NCBI GenBank assembly: GCA_013115135.1
Contig: JABANP010000018.1
Span: forward strand, 62,001-126,000
Direction of reading: 5' to 3'
From: Perkinsus olseni
Lineage: Eukaryota > Perkinsozoa > Perkinsida > Perkinsidae
Length of the DNA: 64,000 bases
A program made the position numbers and the translations under genes. Under the pieces are notes generated by a model. It did not search any database and was not told the DNA's origin. It worked only from the letters and a program-made list of their open reading frames with translations. Shown here piece by piece: positions 34,750 to 44,360 of the stretch (the first letter of the stretch is position 1; every line of letters starts with the position of its first letter).

Positions 34750-37660
34750 TGGACGAGCACACCTCGAACTCAGGGCCGCACGAGTAGGCGCTGCTCGAGG
34801 AGATTCTGCCGTCGAGCCCGGCCACTCTAACCTGATAGTCAACATGGGAGTCTCCCATTGAGAGGTCAATGCACGATAGCCGTCGGCACCAGGCGACCAG
34901 TCAAAGTGTGTAGTAGAGTTCCATATGGTCATATCGAGCGCTATCTGAAGGCTCTACCCCAATCCACCCAGACACGGCCAACTCACCGGCTCGGGAAATC
35001 CCCATATAGCCGACCCAGCCTCCGCAATGAACGTGTTCGTCATGTCCAGGTGACCAGGCCTCTCACAGGCAGACTCTCTCCCTCTCCCTGCACCACCATG
35101 GCCGTCCTCGGGTTCGTTCATTCCGACCTGAAAGTTAACTATTGAGCTACCCTTGGCCGAGCTTCAGTGCATGACTGAAGACTTTCCCTGCGACCACTTC
35201 TTCGCTCTTGCATCCGAGAGCCCGCATGATCCTGCCGATGTGCAGCTCGTCAACTCTGCCTCCTTCAAGTATCGACTGGACGGCCTCGCCGACGTCCTTG
35301 CCCTCTTCTGAAGGCACCATCATTGACCCCACCATAGGGCACGATCAGCGAATAGCATTAAAGGCATTATCCAGTGCCCACACCGAGCCCGACCTAGTGT
35401 TATGTTCTTGCAAGACGTGCCCCTCCTCATAGCATTCCGGAGGCGGATTAAGCCGCTGTGAACAGCTGCAACTGACTTGTCTTTCACGGCCCTTTCAAGC
35501 GTCGCAAGTGCCGCTGCGGTGCTGTGCCTGGTCAAAGCGGCAGCTCAGGTGTTGAACGTTTACTCCTTGGGCGCCGAGGTCCTACCGGCGATAATGAGAG
35601 CCGCTCAGCAGTGCAGTCGCTCGTGCTGCTCTTTCGAGACTCTCACATGCTTTCACTCCAGGCTGAGGAGAAACGAACAACTATTTTACGTAAGTTCTCG
35701 CCGAGGAGTCTCCGCAGGTGAACTTTTGACCGTTCAAGTGGCACTTAATAATCACTAAGTGCTCCGATTCGGAGCCTCCTGAACGCTGCAGAAAAGCAAC
35801 GGCCAGGTTGTCCACGCATAAGTTCTACTTAATTGTGAACTGAGGGTCCAGATTTGCATGGGCCCGCATCGAACGGGGCACATCGGCCGAGTCGCACAGG
35901 CCGACCTGGTCGAATGGATCAAATTTCAGAGACAGCGTGTCCGAGTGGTTAAGGAGGTGGACTAGAAATCCACTGGGCTCTGCCCGCGCAGGTTCGAATC
36001 CTGCCGCTGTCGTTTTCTTTGAGCGCTTCAGCCACTGTCCCTACTCTAGTCAACATGAATCGCAATAACTCCTCGGAGTGATCAAAGTTTGTTTGATTCT
36101 TCACTGCAACCACGTCAGGCACGTCGCCGACCTGCACACACAACAAACCGGCACTCCCATAAATAGCTTCTCGAGTTGCGATTCATGCTTGTCCGAAATT
36201 CGAGAAACTGATAAGTGGCCTACTATCCCGGCCACGAGAGAGAAGACCTCATTCTCAAGTTCATTCCCCATAGCAAGGCCGCCACATCCTCCCGTTCGCT
36301 CAGTCAACGATGAGATACCCACTAATCGTGCTTGGCTCTTCTCGGTCTTATCCGAGCCCTCCAAGACTCTTGTCTGCGAAAGCTCTGTCTCAACTTGCCG
36401 GAGCAGACTATCAGGCAAGCGGCCAAGATGTGTAAGACACTCTGCCCGGACTCCCTGAAAGGGATCCAGACTAGCGATATCAGTGACGCATCTACACTGC
36501 TCTCACAGGATTGCGCTCCTCGAGTGATAACAATACAGCATTGATAAATGCATCAGCGGCGCCGTCGAGATCTCCTTCACCCAGGCAGCATAATCCGTGC
36601 CAGCGCTCCCTTTTAGCGTTGTACGGCAGCTCAGTGACGAGGGAACTGACACAGGGTTCGCCCAAACATGCGAAAACATTCGAGAATTGGGGAGGTAGTT
36701 ATTCAGGTGGTAGTCCATCGGTTAACCCTGCGCTTGTTCTTATTTAGTCCCCTCTGAGCACTGCGACAGAGGGCGGCAGCGCTGCTAGAACGTCACTGAT
36801 CGGAGGCACTACCGCGCTCTTCTGATGTCCTCGCGGGCTATTAGTTGCCATACCACTCTTTCCGCATAAGCCGGGTGATTCAGGGGGTACTCGATGCTGA
36901 GCATTGCCTCTCGCCACATGTCCTCAGCGGTGTCTAGGCTGGACAGCGGTCCCACATTCATATTAACGGAAATATAGCCCACAAGTGCCCTGCGGCTATA
37001 AGCTCCAGCTATCGGTGAATCGAGCGTCCGAATGAGTTCCCGCGAACGTGCAAAAAGCTAAGCGTACAAATCAAGTAGAGCTATTCATTCGAACGACCGA
37101 ATCCAACAGCGTTGAGGATTCAAGTGTCGACCGCTCGGATTCGGTTCGCAATGGTGTCTACCTCACGCGTCCACCGACGCCCAGAGAGCGGACGGGCACT
37201 CTTGAGTTACCTATCCCGGCAGACCCAGATTCTGGGTCCCAGAACAACCTCACAACGCAAATGACGACAAAGGCACACTATCAGAAACAAGAATTCACCA
37301 TAATCGTGATTTGTTCTTTCCCGGGTCGTCCTGTGGACCCTGCATCGGTCGGTTCTCGGGCTCTTTTGGTTTCCTTTTTCTAATTTCGGCCACAACTCTC
37401 GTCAACTGCTTCAGCATCTCCTTAACATTCTCGTTCGAAGGGCCCCAAAGGTGTGCCGACAGGTTCACGCCCTTCTCCATCTGAAGATAGTTCCGGTCAA
37501 CCCAACCTCGCCCATTCCTTGACGAACTCCTGCGTTCATTGGGCAACATGAACGAGGACGCCCTTCGAAGCAGCAACAAACAAGCCGGAAGGCCGCCTTA
37601 ACCGTCCTGCCGGTAATATCGTCTACATCGACTGTGGATGAGATCGATTTCAAAACCAAG
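34750..37660 (-). CDS. Unrecognised multi-exon helical-repeat protein, minus strand
   Basis: A chain of protein-like minus-strand exons: SISSTVDVDDITGRTVKAAF (37,640 down), NLSAHLWGPSNENVKEMLKQ (37,450), AEDMWREAMLSIEYPLNHPA (36,900), LCCLGEGDLDGAADAFINAV (36,560), LDPFQGVRAECLTHLGRLPD and a long helix to 36,150, VGDVPDVVAVKNQTNFDHSE (36,100), ACESLERAARATALLSGSH (35,630), HSTAAALATLERAVKDKS (35,500), EEGKDVGEAVQSILEGGRVD (35,270), then an acidic-to-Gly segment near 35,100. The VRAE..THLGRL phrase looks HEAT-like. A faint resemblance to Integrator subunit 4 was noted, but it is too weak to name. Exon limits are approximate, and two genes could be merged here. A tRNA gene lies on the opposite strand within it. 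Confidence 0.45.
35931..36012 (+). tRNA. tRNA-Ser (anticodon AGA)
   Basis: Complete class II tRNA. The acceptor arm GACAGCG pairs with CGCTGTC (36005-36011). The D arm contains GAGTGGTTAAGG, an A box. The anticodon stem GTGGA/TCCAC encloses CTAGAAA with anticodon AGA. A long variable arm (GGGCTCTGCCCG) is diagnostic of Ser/Leu. The T arm is CAGGTTCGAATCCTG, a perfect B box. A T-rich run (GTTTTCTTT) directly after is the RNA polymerase III stop. It reads opposite to the surrounding protein gene. Confidence 0.97.
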
Positions 37661-37859
37661 CCAACTGATATGCCGCTCGGACGGCTATTTCACCGGAAAC
37701 GAGATTAACTTTTTTCTGATGGTGCCACGAAAGGCCGTAGGGTATCATCCTTTCTTCGATGCGAGCGAGTGGACCATCGTGTGGATACGACTTCGTGAGT
37801 CATCTCGCGGATACCTCATCAGCCTAGAAATCTACTACATTGCATCAACCGCTCACCAT

Positions 37860-39544
37860 CTGCGTCAGAGATTTAGTGCTCCAAACAAGGGCCGTACACC
37901 AGTGGCGATCACGAGCCTCTCTGCGTGCCATGACGGTCCCCTGCCTACCGCATCTGCAGCACCTTCCAGTTTACCCAGCTTCTCATACGCCAAGCCAATG
38001 TTGAAATACGTCATCGCCACGAATCTGTTCTCCTCCTTTCCCCCAGTGTGAGTGAGTAGAATTTGCAGAGCCTCCGAGTACAGCTCCACAGCCCGCTCAT
38101 ACGAACCTGGGCACAAATCTTGCTATCTTGGCCTCTCTTGGTCATTTCCTAAACACCTTGCACATGCAGCATCCCCGCCGCGTTATTGAGGCACTCCGCT
38201 ACAGAGAGGTGCTTCGCTCCCACACACGCCTTCCTCAGCTCCAACGCTTGGTTGCAAATGGACAGAGCCTCAGGAATACCTGAACAGCCACATCTTATTT
38301 TCGTGGCGCGCGGTAGTTTTCGAAATCACCCGCTTGCCATATGAGTGGTACTACGCGACACCAGAACAAGAACGGAGCAAAAACCCGCGCGGCCACGGGG
38401 ACATCGGGGTCTCCCACGCGTTACGTGAGGGGCTGTTACTACCATCATCGCCATCTCGCTCTCGCACAGCGACACTTAGACAACTGTAAGCCGATGCCAA
38501 CTGATATCTCAGTGCTCTCAGTCGCTCGACGTTCCCAACCGACGTCTCCTTTATCATCCTAAAAACGGCCAGAAGGGGGGCTGCGGAACCCGGAGTGAAA
38601 CCAAATGCCCATGCAACGGGGAGAGGAAGAATGGTGGTTGAAATTGAGGAGAATATTAGACATGAATCACCACAACCGTACACATGTAAGCTACTTATGA
38701 GCACACATTCGCGCAGCCGAGAGCTGTTATACTAATGCCAAACCACTCCCTCGATGAGCATCAACGAGGGCAGGACTCACCTGTCGAGGACTGCGCATGC
38801 TTGTCGGTAAGCTTCCACCGCTCTGTCCAGCTTGTTAGCCCTATGGTAGTGCATTCCCAGATCGCGATACAGCTTAGCCTGCCACAGCCAATCAATGTCG
38901 TGCGGTCCCTCAGGAACTTACAACTCCCTCGGTGAGGTCCTCCCCTGCAGCCTCTATGGCGCCTTCAATGTACGCTATAGCCTGCGCCAATCGGACAGGG
39001 TCGTCGCCAATACCATCAAACTTGCCTACCACCAAAACATACACTCAGCTGTGTCCAGCAATACTGAGGTCCCCTCACCCTAGTCTGTATAAGTACCGAC
39101 AGTCGCGAGGAGTGTGCTACTACTACGGTATGATGGGCTATCAGGCCAGGCAGATCTCAGAGGTTGGGTGAGTCGCCAAGGGGTGGGTATGACACGCTTA
39201 GACCCACCCCTCAGGCGAAACGCTCATGATGGAGACGATCAGAGGCCTTCAGCAGTGATCGTGTCCCTTCCCTACCAAGACCTATGTAACTGTTCCCCAC
39301 AGTCTTCAATGTCGCCCTCGTCGCCGGCGTGCGCTCTTGACCAGGCATGATCGTAGCCGAGGAATCAAGATGATGCTGGCGACCTGAGTGGATAACTTCC
39401 AAGCGCCCCCTTCTATACCAACTCTATGACATGACAGGTGAGCTCCCACCGATAACCAGTATGCGGATTAGAGAGTGCCGCAGCAGGCAGGACTGCGTTG
39501 CTTGCATAACGAGCGTGACTATCACGGGCACTCTCATCAACCAT
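37860..39544 (-). CDS. TPR-repeat protein (kinesin-light-chain type repeats)
   Basis: Helical scaffold protein. A possible start at 39544 (MVDESARDSHARYASNA) leads through TRATLKTVGNSYIGLGRE (39,320) and DPVRLAQAIAYIEGAIEA (38,970). Clear TPR units follow: LYRDLGMHYHRANKLDRAVE plus AYRQACAVLD (38,840), EALSICNQALELRKACVGAK plus HLSVAECLNNAAGM (38,240), and ERAVELYSEALQILLTHTGG plus FNIGLAYEKLGKLEGA (38,080-37,950). The A-L-E-I/L-R-K...G..H..VA..LNN pattern is that of kinesin light chain and related TPRs. Introns contain a TTTTCGTGGCGCGCGG word (38298-38313) and a hairpin (39179-39211). The C-terminal exon was not found. Confidence 0.7.
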
Positions 39545-40024
39545 CTCCGAGCTCTAATCAGCACCCCCAGCTGACCGCTCGGGCTTATACCGCGTGTAGT
39601 GACCCCACTAGGGCCACCTCGATTCCAGAAGCACTCGAAGGCCTTTGACCTTCACTACTAAGAGTGTGTCCTTCCCAGTGCTACTTGGTTGCTCCCGGTA
39701 TCCTTCCCGAAGTAGAGCAGAAGCCTCGAGTGCTCGCCAGTGGCCGTACCAACACACGACATGCGCCGAGAGACATAGCACGAGCAAAACTGAAGGGGCA
39801 CTAAACTCTGACAAGGCACCTGATAGAACGATTAAGCCCGCAAACAACACACCAGTAGTCTAACTAGGCATGCCGGACGCTGACAGCTTCATCCGCGACA
39901 ACCGAGCAAGCTGCGCGGGGAGACAGAATTCGGGTTTCCATTATTCAGCACTCAACAAAACAGAGTAGATCGATCAAACTTGACCAAGGTAACGAAGCAA
40001 CCAATCGTGATAGTCTTCGTCTGT

Positions 40025-41801
40025 CTAATTAAACTCATCATCGTCGTCCACTTCCACACTCCCCTGCACGGCTCGGTTATGCTCAGCGCCGAAAGTACCT
40101 GAGATGCAGCAGCGACAGGCTGCCGGCAGCACCACCCTCATTCTCCTCGGCCGAACCACTCCACGGAATTATTGGGAAAAGCATATTCCTGAGATGCCTT
40201 CTCCGCATTGGAACTTACAATCTCTACAAACGCCCCGAGTACGACGGACGGCTATGAGTATCACTACAACAATCGGCAACGAGAAAGGCATGACATGGGC
40301 GATTGCACGTCGACCGATCTGACCATTGACCGGACGCCTACGTTCAAGGTTGTCCAGCTCGCCATCAGACACCATGTCATTCTCGTAGAGTACCTACTAG
40401 GGCTCCTCATTGATAATTTCGAGGCGCGCGAAATACCTTAGCCAGACTGAGAGTGGTGATATCTTCGCCATCTATACAGCGCAGACCCTCGAATCCTACG
40501 ATGTGATATACCTGAAAGGCCAGCGTAGTCTTCCCCACCCGCACGAGGGGCGGCATGAGCTCATGCGACCCGGCGACCGGCTACTGAAGTTGGTTACACG
40601 AAGAGACTCGAGGACGCTATCGAGTATTTCTGCTGCAACATGCTGTCCATACGACCAGATGCACGAATCAAGCTGAGCCCCTCATCCCGGAGAAGAGCGA
40701 TCTACGTATCCGTTCTCGGCGGAGACGAGTCAGTCAGTCATCCAACCTCTTCACTACCGCTATTCCCTTGACGAATAAGACCGTGGTCGGCAGCACTCTG
40801 ATCCGGAGCCTCTCCACGAAGAACGGCGCCTTCTGGGCGTCCAACTACACAACAATCGCGGATATGCCGTCCTTCTGACCATTCTCTAGGTTGATGGAAA
40901 TCAGCGGCCAATACCCGAATTGTGGGCACGTGAGTGAAAGCATTGTAGAACGTTCTAATTTCTCACCCGAGCCATCTTGATGTCAAGTAGTGATGGCGCT
41001 AGCAGGCCGAGATGCTTGTCAATGACTCTGCATTTTCTAAAACTGCGATGATAAAAGTGCACCTGAGGGCGGCCAGTCTCCCAAGACCAAACTTCGGCGA
41101 TCTCCTCGAGTCTGTGGCCAGGCGGCGATGGTCGGTTGATACAGTATGGCTGCCTCCGGTACTACTATAGCTTTATCGCTCTTCGTCACAGTGTCCAGAA
41201 ACTCAGCCTCAGTGATCTCATTCAGCTCGCCATGCCCCTTGGCACGGTTCTCAGCGGCTGCCTTGTGTTCGGCCTTCAGTTTAGCGAGCCCTACCAATAG
41301 AACGCTATACACGATGAGCGCTCATCCACTCTTGATTTCTTGCTAGTTGCTCTCTCAAGGGAATTCACATTCAGACTAGTCTTAAACTAATCGGCAGACT
41401 GAATCGAGCGAGTTTCTGCCGCCAAGAATTGAACCCACGACCTCCAAAATTACGAACCGTTTATCGCACGAGTATAACGCCGTCCCTGAAGGATGATCAC
41501 CGACGTTGAGCGCGGATAGCCTCGAGGTCCAAGTCCGTATTCCCCGCTTTCTCATTGTCCCTGTCGGAATCGGTTTCGTCAGAAGACTCTTCCCCTTTTT
41601 TCTTGCCACTCAGCAGCGCGACTTGAGGGGGCAGTGAGTACTAAGATCACCACGCAACAGCAGCAACTCCGCACAGGTTCGACCCCACCAGCCCACATCT
41701 ATTACCTTCATCCCGAACCCCGTTGTATCCCCTGCTGATGATGCCTTCATCTTGTCATTGATCGCTTGCTGCATGACCATATCCGCGAAGTAGCCCGCCA
41801 T
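40025..41801 (-). CDS. TXNDC9: TXNDC9 / phosducin-like thioredoxin-fold protein
   Basis: TXNDC9-type proteins modulate the CCT/TRiC chaperonin in actin and tubulin folding. Exon 1 (from 41801) is MAGYFADMVMQQAINDKMKA. After a 65-nt intron comes SLPPQVALLSGKKKGEESSD, then DLDLEAIRAQR, AKLKAEHKAAAENRAKGHGE plus LNEITEAEFLDTVTKSDKAIV, VHFYHRSFRKCRVIDKHL (the family's HFYR.....C...D.HL motif with a single Cys and no CxxC), APFFVERLRIRVLPTTVLF, VYHIVGFEGL, and the acidic end VQGSVEVDDDDEFN at 40025. Intron 40394-40436 is only 43 nt and holds TTTCGCGCGCCTCGAAA. The intron around 41291-41500 contains a tRNA-like T arm. Confidence 0.85.
40394..40436 (-). repeat. 43-nt intron with TTTCGAGGCGCGCGAAA motif
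   Basis: The smallest well-supported intron in the window. Nearly half of it is the near-palindrome also found in introns of coatomer beta, cyclin and LUC7 copy 2. Removal joins TLSLAK to VLYENDMVSDGEL. Confidence 0.65.
41420..41500 (-). repeat. tRNA-like segment in TXNDC9 intron
   Basis: On the gene strand the intron contains GTTATACTCGTGCGATAAACG followed by GTCGTGGGTTCAATTCTTGG, a perfect B box (GTTCAATTC). Its arrangement is like the T arms in the coatomer beta and cyclin introns. It lies in a longer intron (about 210 nt). Confidence 0.45.
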
Positions 41802-41814
41802 CGCTTGGGACGCT

Positions 41815-42223
41815 TTACCTTCCAGCCGACCTTTCCATTAAACTCACAACCAACGGCACATGCGTGTACTGGAGCATCCGACGGATACGAGACGAGCTTA
41901 GCAGCAGCAGCGAGCAGCGGATGGAGAGAACTATCAGCCGCGTAGCACGAAACCTATCACGATGATCAGAAGGTGAGGCAAACCACTCTCTCGACGTCCT
42001 CGGTGTCTTCGATACTATTCTCGCCCCACCGATGGAGCACACCCACTCACTACGATCGGGTTGATCTTGTGAGTACTTCGTGCCGAGCGGACTTACCCGT
42101 GTCCTGTGTGACTCTACTCCCACTCGCCTTCTTCTGCGGCTTCACAGGCCTGCGTTCATTCTCCAAGTCATTCCAGGGCTTCCTAGTCTCATCCCAGAAA
42201 TGCTGGTCCCCACCAGTAGTCAT
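41815..42223 (-). CDS. Small unrecognised gene between TXNDC9 and RanBP1
   Basis: Exon 1 from the ATG at 42223 encodes GDQHFWDETRKPWNDLENER and a Lys/Pro-rich stretch, ending before GTAAGTCC. A second segment reads ENSIEDTEDVERVV or continues in another frame to 41815 as HPLLAAAAKLVSYPSDAPVH. The intron limits are not settled and no family is recognised. The spacing to the neighbours is typical of this gene-dense stretch. Confidence 0.45.
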
Positions 42224-42387
42224 TGTTGCAGCAAAGCCTCTATGAAACCATAAACCACATGACTAACTCAACGACATGGGAAATTGCTTCCAGTGTTTGT
42301 TGTTATATCCAGAGAAACGTCGTACATATGCAGCAGAAGAGGAGAGTGATAGTAGTAGTAATCACTATTCAAATCATCACAGTCGCT

Positions 42388-43265
42388 TTACTCTTCCTTC
42401 TTCTCCTCGTCCTTCTCGTCCTTTTTCTCAGCCTCCTTCTTAACAGCCTTCTCGCCAGAAATGATATCGGCATTCTCCTGCTTAGCCTGAACAAAGAACC
42501 ATCACCAGCGACAAGACGTATTCAAAGAGCATTCCCAAAGTACCTCATTGAATGCCTTCTCGAAGGCCTTGGCAAGATCCGGGTTGCCGAATTTCAAGGC
42601 AAACTGCTCGGTACGCTGTTCGCCCTCCGCGTAATCATTGGCCATCCACACCCAGCATTTCTCAGATCTGACCAGGAATGTTGATCAACACTTCGACCGC
42701 CGACTAGTTCCTATCGCCTACCCAGCGTTAGGCTTGAGGCTGCAGTAAGGACCGTTCTCAACGACGTAATGGTTGGCGATGATCTTCAGGGTTTTCTCCT
42801 GGCGCATCAAAGCACGAACCTGATGCATCAAACTTACAAAGATCGATCACAACCGCAGCCCCGCCGGCACGCACCCTTCCGCTCTTCTTTTCCTTCAAAA
42901 GTCGCATCTCGCCGGTACCACGCTCCTTCCACTCACCGGAGCCCTCATCCTTGGACACCCATCTGACATGACGGACGTCCAAATTAGATGTTCACGAAAA
43001 AACCGGCCGCTAACCTGTAGAGCTTGCTCCTTTGACGGTAGAGCTCCTGCTCGCCCTCTTCACCAGTCTCTACCTTGTCACTGACCTCAAGGGACACAGA
43101 AGGGGCCCATCCATCGACCTCGGTAACCTGTCGGAATCATCAAGTTTCAGGTAATCGACCATGATGAAAGATGCTCACCTCTTCCTCATCAACCTTCTCA
43201 ATCACTTCAGCCTTCTCAGCAGTCGCAGTCGCTTCGGCGGTCTTCTCGAATTCGGTCGTTGCCAT
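42388..43265 (-). CDS. RANBP1: Ran-binding protein 1 (RanBD domain)
   Basis: Cytosolic partner of Ran-GTP in nuclear transport. Start ATG at 43265 (MATTEFEKTAEATATAEKAE). An acidic leader is followed by EQELYRQRSKLYR, WVSKDEGSGEWKERGTGEMR plus LLKEKKSGRVR|ALMRQEKTLKIIANHYVV, CSLKPNAG, EKCWVWMANDYAEGEQRTEQ plus FALKF, and the end AKQENADIISGEKAVKKEAE with a Glu/Lys tail to 42388. The WKERG.G..kLL and QEKTL.i.ANHY phrases are the RanBP1 hallmarks. Five short introns interrupt it. Confidence 0.93.
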
Positions 43266-43857
43266 TGCTAGAGATGCAGAAGCAGCTGCCCAAATATCAA
43301 AATGCGCTACCAACCGTGGTAACCCGATTCGTATCTTCCTAGATCAACCTCCAAGATACCACCCTACATCATCATCAGCCAACCCGATTTCCCAGAAGGC
43401 TATAGCGTATCTTTAAAATTGCCAAATACTCGATCGACCTCCTTGCTATCGTACCCCCTACATCCATCGCATGCGGATCGTAAAGTCCGTCGTAGACCTC
43501 CAACGAGGAAACATAGAAACCTCACAAGGCAGACAGATCGGCTAGTACACACAACGAGGATGACAATCTCGCTCGCCCTAAATCCGTCCCCGTCTGATCG
43601 ATTAGTGCGTTAGCATGTAACCCTTTGGCCAAAGTAGTCCACAACGAGCTGAAAAGTCCGAACTAGACATTCCTCATCCGGTCTGGACTTCAACCGAAGA
43701 GATACCCTCATCAATTGAAGGAGTCATGCTCAAACGGAACGTCCGTCGTACTAAACACTTGCCCTCTTGCATTTCCTCAACGCCATCACGTACGTCCACT
43801 TTCACCTTCACCAGCCTCCATGAAGAACGCTTGCTGCAGAAGTACTTCAATTCTACA
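43266..43857. other. Divergent promoter region between RanBP1 and SAP gene
   Basis: The intergenic gap contains CTTGCATTTCCTCAACGC at 43766-43783. This is the word also found 123 bp upstream of coatomer beta and 420 bp upstream of the phosphatase. No gene is seen. Confidence 0.45.
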
Positions 43858-44360
43858 ATGGCTGACCTTCATCAACAGTTCGGGGCCATGCGCGTGGGAC
43901 AATTGCGTACGCTTTGTAGACAGAAGGGCATTGCCTCCGACGGTAAGATACGCCGCGTCGCGACAGTCTCCGACGACTCACTTGAACTCAGGTGGCAAAA
44001 GAGACCTAGTGCAGCGGTTATGCGAGCTAGCTGATCAGGCTGGCGCTCCCACAGACACTTCTGATTGCCAATCGGTGCCGGGAGATGTCATCTTAGAGCC
44101 TGGCCTCAGTCATGAGGAACTCCACGAACTAGCTACGATAGCTGACGAGATAAGGCATATAAGGAAACAAACGGTAAGGGTATTCAACATCAGCAGCAGC
44201 TCTGCGACGATCCTCCTGTGTGTAGGAGTATAACCTATTACGCCATCAGCAACACAGATCAGCTGGAGCGGCGGGCTACCAATCTCATCGGGGGTCCTTC
44301 CGGCACGGAGTAAGTTGTGGTTTGCCATTATTGCATTGCCGAGGGTTGCTTGAAGCATAA
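43858..44360 (+). CDS. SAP-domain protein
   Basis: Exon 1 (43858 to about 43956) encodes MADLHQQFGAMRVGQLRTLC plus RQKGIASDG. After a 49-nt intron come GKRDLVQRLCELADQAGAPT and an acidic helical part with GLSHEELHELATIADEIRH. The V..LR.LC...GI...G.K.DLVQRL pattern is a SAP motif, which binds DNA or RNA in chromatin and RNA-processing proteins. A second intron after KQT would give a basic His/Ser tail ending at 44360; reading through would end at 44233. It is divergent from RanBP1. Confidence 0.75.

Noticed and set aside
41670..41700. Plus-strand GGTTCGACCCC in a TXNDC9 intron as a further tRNA-like unit
   Set aside because: It is antisense to the gene and has no A-box-like partner; a lone B-box match is expected many times in 64 kb by chance.
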